A stretch of 13,582 nucleotides of DNA from positions 1-13,582 of the forward strand of contig UQFC01000073.1 in the NCBI GenBank assembly GCA_900540335.1. Direction: 5' to 3'. Under the pieces are notes generated by a model. It was given only the letters and a program-made list of their open reading frames with translations. It was not told the DNA's origin and made no database searches. Both the position numbers and the translations under genes were made by a program. This DNA is from an uncultured Clostridium sp. Its GTDB lineage: Bacteria; Bacillota; Clostridia; Lachnospirales; Lachnospiraceae. This document shows positions 1 to 7,416 of this stretch, in pieces. Position 1 is the first letter of the stretch; each line of letters opens with the position of its first letter.

Positions 1-48
1 TACGAGGTCGATGAAGCAGGAAGCCCATTGGCTTTAGACAATGGGTAG
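1..48 (+). CDS. tnpB: TnpB-like (IS605 OrfB) protein, last 15 codons
   Basis: Frame 1 is open from the window edge to TAG at 46-48 and encodes YEVDEAGSPLALDNG. A C-terminal tail of this kind, whose final codons and stop run through the right-end hairpin, is typical of TnpB/OrfB proteins in Clostridia. TnpB is an RNA-guided nuclease (RuvC fold) related to Cas12. None of its catalytic domain is visible here, so the call rests on the tail and its position against the right-end hairpin. The gene starts upstream of the window. Confidence 0.6.
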   Translation, partial: YEVDEAGSPLALDNG

Positions 49-53
49 TTCAC
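1..53 (+). mobile_element. Right end of an IS200/IS605-family element (partial)
   Basis: Seen: a perfect 7-bp hairpin, CCCATTG (24-30) with CAATGGG (39-45) around a GCTTTAGA loop, is followed by TAG and then TTCAC (49-53). An HD-GYP reading frame resumes immediately after at 54. A hairpin with a CTTTAG-like loop followed by GTTCA(A/C) is the layout I know from IS200/IS605 right ends (ISDra2 type), where it also forms the 3' end of the TnpB omega RNA. These elements make no target duplication, so an abrupt junction is expected. The left end and any TnpA gene lie outside the window. The boundary at 53/54 is inferred from where the interrupted gene resumes, and could be off by a base or two. Confidence 0.72.
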
Positions 54-878
54 ATTATGAAAACCCATTCTGCCGTAGGCGCGGATATGCTGGAGAACCT
101 GCCCCTGCATAAAGAAGAGCCCCTTGTCAAGGTAGCATATGAAATCTGCAGATGGCACCATGAGCGCTATGACGGAAAAGGATATCCGGATGGCTTAAAG
201 GGGGAGGAGATTCCCATATCTGCCCAGGCAGTTGCTCTTGCAGATGCCTATGATGCTTTGATTAGTGAACGTGTCTATAAAAAGGCTTTTTCCCATGAAA
301 AGGCGCTGAGCATGATTCTGAATGGAGAATGCGGAGCTTTTAATCCGCTTTTGCTGGAATGTCTGTCTGATATTGCAGATCGTATTCAGGAAGAACTGGA
401 GATTAATTCTCTCAGCCGGTTCAGCGAGAAGGAGATTCACAATATTGTGGAGCAGATGCTTTCCTATAAGGAGCTGGCAGCATCCAACAGAACGTTAAGC
501 ATACTGGAGGAGGAAAGGATGCGGTTCCAGCTGTTTTCTTCCAGGGCTTACGAGATCCAGTTCGAGTATACCGTGGTTCCCTCGATGATTACTGTTTCTG
601 ACCGGGGCGCTGAGCAGTTTGGTATTCCCCGCCTGATTGTGAATCCATCGGAAAACAAGGAACTGCTTTCTCTTATCAGCAGGGAGACCCTGTGCAGACT
701 GGACAGAATGCTTCGGAAAACAACGGCGGAATGTCCGGTTGTGGAGTGCGAGGCAGAAGTTACCTTTGGCGGAGAAAAGCATATGAGCCGTATTATATGC
801 CAGGCTCTCTGGACACATGGAGAAAAGGACGAGTACAGCGGCGCTATTGGAAAAATAGTAGGAGTGCATGAAGAATAG
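54..878 (+). pseudogene. HD-GYP domain protein with C-terminal PAS-like region, 5' end cut off by an IS
   Basis: HD-GYP proteins hydrolyse cyclic di-GMP. The frame runs from ATT at 54 to TAG at 876-878 with no good start: ATG 57 is the internal Met of the IMKTH motif and has no Shine-Dalgarno site. Numbered from that Met, it keeps H4, the HH pair 34-35, D39, the GYP signature 42-44 and ADAYDAL 62-68. It has lost the upstream HD metal-binding motif and whatever lay before it, in relatives often a receiver (REC) domain. Residues about 150-273 look like a PAS-type sensor region of the sort found in large clostridial response regulators. The IS right end abuts codon 54, so this is a gene interrupted inside its catalytic domain. 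The fragment should have no phosphodiesterase activity. The Hpt and hybrid kinase genes follow at once, so it was probably the output of that relay (inference). Confidence 0.85.
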
Positions 879-892
879 CGGGGGCATCACAT

Positions 893-1246
893 ATGACGTT
901 AGAAGAAATGTATCAGGAAATTGAGGGAAATTATTCGGATATTCTGGATCGCCTTCGGAAGGAGGAGAGAATTGAAAAATTTGTTCTGCTGTTTTTAAAG
1001 GACAGCAGTTTTCAGACCTTTCGTCAGGCGATGGATCAGGGGGATACAGAGGAGGCTTTTCGGGCAGTTCATACGCTGAAGGGTGTCTGCATGAATCTGA
1101 GCTTTGACAGTCTGTATCGGATCTCCAGTGAGATAACAGAATATCTGCGGGCCGGTCAGACAGACAGAGCCATGGAGGCATTGCCGGAGCTGGAAAGCTG
1201 CTATGAAAAACATGTGCGTGTGATTGGTGCGTATTCCGGGAACTGA
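893..1246 (+). CDS. Stand-alone Hpt (histidine phosphotransfer) protein
   Basis: This 117-residue helical protein carries the Hpt signature AVHTLKGVCMNL, with the phospho-accepting histidine at residue 60. Length and motif match a free Hpt domain with no fused partner. Such proteins sit in the cytoplasm and pass phosphate from the REC domain of a hybrid kinase to a second REC protein. It starts 14 bp after the broken HD-GYP gene. A hybrid kinase gene begins 28 bp downstream, so the three genes read as one signalling operon. The start at ATG 893 has only a weak G-rich site (GGGGG, 880-884) 8 bases upstream, which fits translation coupled to the preceding gene. If the operon promoter lay before the HD-GYP gene, the insertion may also change expression of this gene (inference). 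Confidence 0.88.
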   Translation: MTLEEMYQEIEGNYSDILDRLRKEERIEKFVLLFLKDSSFQTFRQAMDQGDTEEAFRAVHTLKGVCMNLSFDSLYRISSEITEYLRAGQTDRAMEALPELESCYEKHVRVIGAYSGN

Positions 1247-1274
1247 GGCAGCCGGGGGAGGAAATCAGAATCAG

Positions 1275-4200
1275 ATGTCGAATAATTTAAATAAAATAAT
1301 GGATGTACTTCACGGCGGTATTGCCAGGTACAATCAGGATACGGGAAAATATGTATTTGAGTATTGTACAGACAGTATTGCCCAGCTGTATGGCTGCGCG
1401 AAGGAGGAACTTTGGGATGACAGGACACATGATGCTCTGGATGTGATCTGTTCCTGTGACCGGAATCAGGCAGAGCAGATACTCAGGAAAATTCGGGAAA
1501 AGAGGATAGGACTGAAAGCCTATTTCCGGATTCGCGAGGAGCATAATCACATTAAATGGTGCCGGCTGGACTGCTGGGAAGATGGCGGGGATTCTGTTAT
1601 TCTGATTTCCGGAATATCTCCGGAAATTCAGCTGTTCCGGAGTGTTGCAAAGGAAACGGCAGACGATATTTATGTAATAGAGAAGGACAGCTTTAATCTT
1701 CTCTATGCCAATAATCTGAAAGAGCCTTATTTTGAGGAAGAAAATCAGGGAGAGCAGAAGTGTTATCAGGTGCTTCACGGAAAATCCGAGCCCTGTGAAT
1801 TCTGTGAACTGATGAATCATAATAATGAAGATATGCTGGGGGAGAAAACCTTTGAGAATGAGGGAAGGTTTTATATTACAAAGCTCCGGGAAACGGATTG
1901 GAGCGGACGTCCTTCCTACATCAAATATGTGAGGGATATTACTGAAGAGGTGGAGAACAACCGGCAGAAGGAGCGCCTGGAGCAGTATTTCCAGACGGTT
2001 GTAAAGTATCTTCCCGGAGGAATGGCTGTTGTGCACCATGAGGTGGACGGAGAACTGAAACCGGAATATCTGTCAGAGGGTTTTTCCGAGATGCTGGATA
2101 TGCCTAAGGATGAGGCATGGAGAATCTATCGTGACAATGCCCTGTCCGGCGTTCATCCGGATGACAGGGAATATGTCAAGACAAATCTGGATCAGTGTAT
2201 CAAAGAGAAACGTCAGAAATACGAGCTGCAGTACCGGCTGAAAAAGGGAAACGGCGATTATATCTGGATTAATGCCAAATTCTCTGTTATCCAGTGTGAT
2301 GGCGGTGATGCGCGGGTTTATGTGAATTACCATGATATTACTGCAGAGAAAAAAATGCAGGATCAGCTGCGTCAGCAGTATAAGGATCAGCTTCACCAGC
2401 ATTACATGATGGCAGGGCCGGACGCTTTGATTCTGGGGCACTGCAATATTACAAAAAATAAAATCTATGAGATTGTGGACTACACCAATTCGCAGCTGCT
2501 GGAGCGTTTTGGCGATGTCCGGGAGGAATTCTTTTTCGGGATTGGAACCTTTATTGAGGATGAGGCTGAGCGGGAGGCATTTTATGAAAAATACTTGAAT
2601 GAGCCGTCTATGGAGGCCTATCTCCGAGGGGAAAAAGAAATCATCCATCCCTGCTTTTTCAAGCTTCCGAGAAAGAAAATCGGAAGCTATGTGCAGTTTA
2701 AGGTAACACTTTTAGAGACTCCGGATACGGGAGATGTGACGGGAATTCTGACCGTTACAGATATTACGGAGAAGATTATCCGTGAGAAAATCTTTATGCA
2801 GATGTCCTCTACAAACTACGATCTGGTAGCTAATGTGAATCTTTTTAAGGACACCTACGAAATTGTCAGCGGCGGAGACGAGATTATCCGGGAAAAACGC
2901 GGAACGAATACAGAACGGATCCGGCGGGTCCTGGAGGAAATGGTTGCTTCCAGCAGCCGGGAACGGGAATATGTAGAGTCCATGCTGAACCCGGAGAAAA
3001 TGCTGGAGCGTCTGAAAAAGAAAAAGAGCTATTCCTTTACCTATTCCATTCGTGACACCAGGGGAAAGATCCGGACAAAAAACATGGTGATTTCAGATAT
3101 TGACCTGCGCCTGGGAAGAGTTTGCTTTGTCCGTGCTGATGTGACGGATGTTTTGAAGGCAGAAAGAAGGGCCAAAGAGGAGTTAGAGCGGGCATTGAGC
3201 GAGGCAAAAAAGGCAAGCCGCGTGAAAAGTGATTTCCTGTCTTCTATGAGCCACGATATCCGGACGCCCATGAATGCCATTGTAGGTATGACAACGCTGG
3301 CTCTGGCGAATCTGGACAACAGAGATAAGGTGGAGGATTATCTGCACAAGATTTCTGTTTCTTCGCAGCATTTGCTCAGCCTGCTGAATGATATTCTGGA
3401 TATGAGCCAGATTGAGCAGTCGAAGATTCATCTGAATTATCAGACCATACAGATTGAGGAGCTGTTAAATCATATTTCTTCTATCATGACTTCTCCTGCA
3501 GAAAATGCAGGCCTGAAGTTTCAGATCCAGATGGAAGAATTCCAGCATACAAGTTTTTCCGGGGATCCTCTCAGAATTAAGCAGATTCTGATTAATCTTC
3601 TGAGCAATGCCATTAAGTTTACCATGGAGGGCGGAGCTGTATTATTCCGGACAGAAGAGATTCCGGCAGAAAAGGAACATCATGTACGATACTGCTTTAC
3701 TGTCCAAGATACGGGGATCGGTATGTCCGAGGAGTTTATCAGCCATTTGTTTGAACCCTTTATCCGGAGCAGTCAGGTGGTTAAGGTAGAGGGCACCGGT
3801 CTGGGACTCAGTATTACAAAAGGCCTTGTGGATTTAATGGGCGGAGCGATTCGGGTGGAAAGCAGACAGAGGGAAGGAACCCGGTTTGAAATCGAATTAG
3901 AATTTGAACGGGTGGAGATGCCGAAAAAGCTTCAGGAGTCCGCTGATACAGAGGTGGAGGATGAGGATTTGTCGGGATATCATTTCCTTCTTGTAGAAGA
4001 TAATGAAATCAATTCAGAAATTCTCGGTGAACTGCTGATGATGCGCGGAGCTGCTTTTAAAGTTGTAACGGACGGACAGCAGGCTGTAAATGAATTTAAA
4101 CGGGCAGAGCCCGGTACATATGATGCAATTTTTATGGATATTCAGATGCCGGTTATGAATGGATATGAGGCAACCAGAAAGATCCGCAGTCTGGATCATC

Positions 4201-4367
4201 CGGATGCAAAATCTGTGATTATTCTGGCAATGACAGCCAATGCATTTGCAGAAGATGTAAAAGAATCCATTGAAGCAGGAATGAACGGTCATATTGCAAA
4301 ACCGGTGGATATGACCCTGCTTTACAATACAATTTCCTCTCTGCTGCCGTCAAAAACTGTAAGATAG
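1275..4367 (+). CDS. Soluble multi-PAS hybrid histidine kinase with C-terminal receiver
   Basis: Numbered from ATG 1275 (1030 residues). I see about five PAS-like or PAS-related sensor segments (roughly 8-113, 119-225, 235-360, 378-500, 508-628), then a short coiled coil. The HisKA domain has the H-box SSMSHDIRTPMN with H660. The HATPase domain has N778 in the N-box, D812 in DTGIGM, and GTGLGLS at 840-846. The receiver spans about 902-1023, with acidic pair E908/D909, phospho-acceptor D955, T987 and K1009. All key residues are present, so it should be active. No membrane segment or signal peptide is visible, which points to a cytoplasmic signal. The second PAS segment carries a Cys/His cluster (C163, H168, C174, C177). 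ATG 1275 is preferred over TTG 1224 because GGGGGAGGA (1254-1262) precedes it and the TTG would overlap the Hpt gene. The REC probably donates phosphate to the adjacent Hpt protein. Confidence 0.93.
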   Translation: MSNNLNKIMDVLHGGIARYNQDTGKYVFEYCTDSIAQLYGCAKEELWDDRTHDALDVICSCDRNQAEQILRKIREKRIGLKAYFRIREEHNHIKWCRLDCWEDGGDSVILISGISPEIQLFRSVAKETADDIYVIEKDSFNLLYANNLKEPYFEEENQGEQKCYQVLHGKSEPCEFCELMNHNNEDMLGEKTFENEGRFYITKLRETDWSGRPSYIKYVRDITEEVENNRQKERLEQYFQTVVKYLPGGMAVVHHEVDGELKPEYLSEGFSEMLDMPKDEAWRIYRDNALSGVHPDDREYVKTNLDQCIKEKRQKYELQYRLKKGNGDYIWINAKFSVIQCDGGDARVYVNYHDITAEKKMQDQLRQQYKDQLHQHYMMAGPDALILGHCNITKNKIYEIVDYTNSQLLERFGDVREEFFFGIGTFIEDEAEREAFYEKYLNEPSMEAYLRGEKEIIHPCFFKLPRKKIGSYVQFKVTLLETPDTGDVTGILTVTDITEKIIREKIFMQMSSTNYDLVANVNLFKDTYEIVSGGDEIIREKRGTNTERIRRVLEEMVASSSREREYVESMLNPEKMLERLKKKKSYSFTYSIRDTRGKIRTKNMVISDIDLRLGRVCFVRADVTDVLKAERRAKEELERALSEAKKASRVKSDFLSSMSHDIRTPMNAIVGMTTLALANLDNRDKVEDYLHKISVSSQHLLSLLNDILDMSQIEQSKIHLNYQTIQIEELLNHISSIMTSPAENAGLKFQIQMEEFQHTSFSGDPLRIKQILINLLSNAIKFTMEGGAVLFRTEEIPAEKEHHVRYCFTVQDTGIGMSEEFISHLFEPFIRSSQVVKVEGTGLGLSITKGLVDLMGGAIRVESRQREGTRFEIELEFERVEMPKKLQESADTEVEDEDLSGYHFLLVEDNEINSEILGELLMMRGAAFKVVTDGQQAVNEFKRAEPGTYDAIFMDIQMPVMNGYEATRKIRSLDHPDAKSVIILAMTANAFAEDVKESIEAGMNGHIAKPVDMTLLYNTISSLLPSKTVR

Positions 4368-4541
4368 TGCAGAAAACAGAGTGAAACTGTATCAGGAATA
4401 CGGTGATATATTCGAAAAACACGGGCTATGCGTATTAATTAACAAACATTTTCGTTAAAATTAACAAATCAATTGATGAACGGAGATAAAAACAGAACAA
4501 TTTAACGGATTTTTTGGGATTTTTTTCATAAGAAATAAAAT

Positions 4542-4570
4542 TTGACATCAGACTTAAAACATGATATACA
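4542..4570 (+). promoter_or_regulatory. Sigma-A promoter of the HPr-like gene
   Basis: TTGACA (4542-4547) is a perfect -35. A 17-base spacer separates it from TATACA (4565-4570), five of six to consensus, in AT-rich surroundings. It predicts a start near 4577 and a leader of about 50 bases before ATG 4629. This is the best-matching promoter in the window, so the small gene should be well expressed independently of the kinase operon. Confidence 0.8.
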
Positions 4571-4628
4571 TATTCCAACACGGAAACTGATTGATTATTT
4601 TAGATCAAAAAGGAGTTGTTCTTATTTT

Positions 4629-4871
4629 ATGAAAGAAAAAAATATTAAACTGTTAAATGTTGATGAGGTAAAGCAGTTTGTATCGGTCGCAATTCAGTGT
4701 GATTTCGATGTGGATGTATACTACAATCGGGTGATTATTGATGCAAAATCAATTCTGGGGGTATTCAGCCTGGATCTGAGACAGGTTCTGACTGTCCGGA
4801 TGTATGGTGAGAATAAGGAGTTTGAAGAGCTGTTGGATACATTGGTACCAGATAGAAAAAAAGCAGCATAA
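4629..4871 (+). CDS. HPr-fold PTS-like protein lacking the phospho-accepting histidine
   Basis: The 80-residue product aligns by eye with the HPr phosphocarrier of the sugar phosphotransferase system from about HPr residue 20 onward. The best match is the DAKSILGVFSLDL stretch, equivalent to the Ser46 region of true HPr, and it is followed by the usual C-terminal helix. The N-terminal part that carries the HTRP active site (His15) in HPr is replaced by LLNVDEVKQF, with no histidine anywhere in the protein. It cannot accept phosphate from enzyme I at that site. S41, the likely equivalent of Ser46, is kept. ATG 4629 is chosen because AAAAGGAG (4607-4614) lies upstream, 14 bases away and so a little far. 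The upstream TTG at 4542 is part of the -35 box. Role unknown; a regulatory or binding role is conceivable but unsupported. Confidence 0.75.
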   Translation: MKEKNIKLLNVDEVKQFVSVAIQCDFDVDVYYNRVIIDAKSILGVFSLDLRQVLTVRMYGENKEFEELLDTLVPDRKKAA

Positions 4872-4956
4872 ATCAGAACCGTGGAAAAGAAAAAAGTTGA
4901 CTGATCCTGAACAGACAGAAGCTGATTGCTTCAGGAGAATAAAAGTAAGCCGGGAG

Positions 4957-4991
4957 GCGGGCAGCACAGGGAAAGTGCTTGCCCGTCTCTT
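4957..4991 (+). terminator. Possible intrinsic terminator after the HPr-like gene
   Basis: GCGGGCA-GCAC (4957-4967) pairs with GTGC (4975-4978) and TGCCCGT (4980-4986), with one bulged T and a 7-base loop. This is an 11-bp GC-rich stem followed by CTCTTT. The U-tract is poor, so termination may be partial and some transcripts may continue into the helicase gene at 5041. Confidence 0.5.
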
Positions 4992-5040
4992 TGGTATGTA
5001 TTAAAATAGAAGAAGTCAGTTTTGGGGAAAGGCAGAGGCG

Positions 5041-7416
5041 ATGGAAGAGTTGACATCAGAAAAAACCTGTATCCGGATTTCTGTGCGGAATCTGGTGGAG
5101 TTTGTGATTCGAAGCGGTGATATTGACAACCGGAGAACGGCAGGGGCAGAAAAAGACGCCATGCAGGCAGGCAGCAGGATTCACAGAAAGCTGCAGAAGA
5201 AAATGGGAGCAGATTACCGGCCGGAGGTGGTTCTGCGTCATACTGTGGAAATGGACGGTTACCAGATTGTGCTGGAGGGACGGGCAGATGGTGTCATAGA
5301 GTCACCGGCGGAGACGGTTATTGATGAGATCAAGGCTGTATATATGGATTTACGATTGCTGGAGGAGCCGGTTCCTGTTCACCTGGCTCAGGCTCTTTGC
5401 TATGCTTATATGTACGGCTGCAGCCATTCTCTGGAGAGAATCGGGATTCAGCTGACCTACTGCAGCATTGAAACCGAGGAAATTCGCCGTTTTCGTCAGG
5501 ACAGAACCTGGGAAGAGCTGGAGGAGTGGTTTGAAGGACTGATTCACGAATATGTAAAGTGGGCTGAATATCTCTATCGCCATGGACTGCGCAGAGAGGA
5601 ATCTTTAAAGGAGCTGTCTTTTCCGTATGAGTACAGGAAGGGGCAGAAGGAGCTGGCTGTTTCTGTTTACCGTGCTGTCCGGAGAAAGGCAAATCTGTTT
5701 ATCCAGGCGCCGACAGGAATCGGGAAGACACTTTCCACCGTTTACCCGGCGCTGAAAGCCATGGGTGAGGGCTTCGGAGAAAAGCTGTTTTACCTGACAG
5801 CAAAAACCATTACAAGAAGTGTTGCAGAAGAATGCTTTGGTCTTTTGCGGGAAAAGGGTCTGTTTTTCACTACGGTTACCATAACGGCAAAGGAGAAGCT
5901 TTGTCCCATGGAAAAGCCACAGTGCAATCCGGATGACTGTCCTCTTGCAAAGGGACATTTTGACCGGGTAAATGATGCTGTTTTTGCTGTGATTCATGAG
6001 CAGAAGGCTATAACCAGAGAGGTGATTTTAGAGTATTCCAGGCAGTTTTCTGTCTGTCCCTTTGAATTTTGTCTCGATATCAGCAACTGGGCAGATGGAA
6101 TTATCTGTGATTATAATTATGTCTTTGATCCTTCAGCCAGATTGAAACGGTATTTTTCCGAGGGGGGTTCCGGAGAATACCTGTTTTTAATTGATGAAGC
6201 CCACAATCTGGTGGGACGGGCGCGGGAAATGTACAGCGCCCGGATGGTGAAGGAAGAGATTCTTGAGGTGAAGCGAAAAATCCGGGGACGAAAGAAAAAG
6301 CTGGAGCGGGCTCTGGAACGGTGCAATAAAAGCATGCTGGAAATGAAGCGAAGCGGAGAGGGGTACCAGATGTTTGACAATGTTCACCTTCTGGCTTCTG
6401 AGCTTATGACGGTCCTGGGGGAGCTTGAGGTTTTTCTGGAAGAGGAGAGGGAGTTTCCGGAAAGGGAGTCTGTTCTGGAATTCTATTTTGAACTGCGTCA
6501 TTTCCTGAACATGTACGAGGGGTTGGATGATCATTACCGGATTTACGGAGAACTGGGAGAGGATGGAAGGTACCGGCTTCACCTGCTTTGCATCGATCCC
6601 TCCAGGCTTTTGTCCCAGTGTCTGGAAAAAAGCAGCGGAACCATTCTTTTTTCTGCAACCCTGCTTCCTGTCCGTTACTACAAAAGGCTTTTAAGCGGAA
6701 ATGAGGAGGACTATGCCGTGTATGCCAATTCTCCCTTTGAAAGCAAAAACAGGCTGCTTTTGATTGCATCGGATGTCAGCAGCAGGTATACCAGAAGAAA
6801 CAGGACAGAGTATCAACGGGTAGTGGATTATATAGAGATACTGGCGCGGAGCCATAAAGGAAATTATCTTGTTTTTTTTCCGTCTTATCAGTATATGGAA
6901 GCGGTAGAGCAGCTGCTGGAGGAGAGGACGGAGTGCGGTTTTTCCTGGAGAATGCAGGAAAGTCACATGACAGAAGCCCAGAGAGAGGAATTTCTTTTGG
7001 AGTTTGAACAGGAAAGAACGCAGTCCTTTGCAGGGCTGTGTGTTCTGGGCGGAATTTTTTCAGAGGGAATTGATTTGAAGGAGGAGCGCCTTGAGGGGGC
7101 GATCATCGTAGGAACAGGACTTCCCATGGTCTGTACGGAGCAGGAGATTCTGAAGAAATATTTTGAAGATCAGGGGGAAAACGGATACGATTATGCATAT
7201 CAGTATCCGGGAATGAATAAGGTAATGCAGGCGGCGGGACGGGTAATCCGCACCGCCGGGGATCGGGGCGTTATTCTTCTTCTGGATGACCGTTTCCTCC
7301 GGCCGGAGGTTCAGCAGATGTTTCCCAGAGAGTGGTCGGAATACGGGCAGGTTGCGAGACAGACTGTGGGATACTGGCTGGAACGGTTCTGGAAGGATTC
7401 TACAGCATGTCAATAA
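5041..7416 (+). CDS. RecB-type PD-(D/E)XK nuclease fused to an Fe-S XPD/DinG-family helicase
   Basis: The 791-residue protein has two parts. Residues about 10-180 carry RecB-family nuclease motifs: GSRIH (H48), EGRAD (D83), DEIK (E96, K98) and QALCYAY (Q117, Y121). The rest is a superfamily 2 helicase of the Rad3/XPD/DinG group (COG1199): Walker A APTGIGKT (223-230), DEAH box (385-388), FSAT (537-540), GGIFSEGIDL (670-679) and motif VI QAAGRVIRT (730-738). Four cysteines between Walker A and the DEAH box (C288, C295, C300, C339) fit the 4Fe-4S ligands of this group. Expected activity is ATP-driven unwinding, 5'-to-3' by family, with cleavage of single strands or flaps, so DNA repair or replication rescue is likely. 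Every catalytic residue I looked for is present. ATG 5041 has AAAGG 8 bases upstream. The 3' end overlaps the convergent LysR gene by 17 bp. The name dinG is not used because E. coli DinG lacks this nuclease. Confidence 0.93.
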   Translation: MEELTSEKTCIRISVRNLVEFVIRSGDIDNRRTAGAEKDAMQAGSRIHRKLQKKMGADYRPEVVLRHTVEMDGYQIVLEGRADGVIESPAETVIDEIKAVYMDLRLLEEPVPVHLAQALCYAYMYGCSHSLERIGIQLTYCSIETEEIRRFRQDRTWEELEEWFEGLIHEYVKWAEYLYRHGLRREESLKELSFPYEYRKGQKELAVSVYRAVRRKANLFIQAPTGIGKTLSTVYPALKAMGEGFGEKLFYLTAKTITRSVAEECFGLLREKGLFFTTVTITAKEKLCPMEKPQCNPDDCPLAKGHFDRVNDAVFAVIHEQKAITREVILEYSRQFSVCPFEFCLDISNWADGIICDYNYVFDPSARLKRYFSEGGSGEYLFLIDEAHNLVGRAREMYSARMVKEEILEVKRKIRGRKKKLERALERCNKSMLEMKRSGEGYQMFDNVHLLASELMTVLGELEVFLEEEREFPERESVLEFYFELRHFLNMYEGLDDHYRIYGELGEDGRYRLHLLCIDPSRLLSQCLEKSSGTILFSATLLPVRYYKRLLSGNEEDYAVYANSPFESKNRLLLIASDVSSRYTRRNRTEYQRVVDYIEILARSHKGNYLVFFPSYQYMEAVEQLLEERTECGFSWRMQESHMTEAQREEFLLEFEQERTQSFAGLCVLGGIFSEGIDLKEERLEGAIIVGTGLPMVCTEQEILKKYFEDQGENGYDYAYQYPGMNKVMQAAGRVIRTAGDRGVILLLDDRFLRPEVQQMFPREWSEYGQVARQTVGYWLERFWKDSTACQ

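Noticed and set aside
1224..1274. TTG start at 1224 for the hybrid kinase
   Set aside because: It overlaps the end of the Hpt gene, has no Shine-Dalgarno site and adds a low-complexity Gly-rich tail made from the ribosome site itself. ATG 1275 has GGGGGAGGA upstream.
495..2648. Long minus-strand open frames opposite the HD-GYP, Hpt and kinase genes
   Set aside because: They lie antisense to well-supported domains, lack ribosome sites and show no recognisable protein features.
4453..4507. CGTTAAA/TTTAACG pairing followed by T-rich DNA, as a terminator for the kinase gene
   Set aside because: The stem has only 7 mostly AT pairs with a loop of about 40 bases, too weak to call.
4542..4628. TTG start at 4542 for the HPr-like gene
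   Set aside because: The TTG is the first half of a perfect -35 box, and the next 87 bases hold the -10 box and ribosome site.
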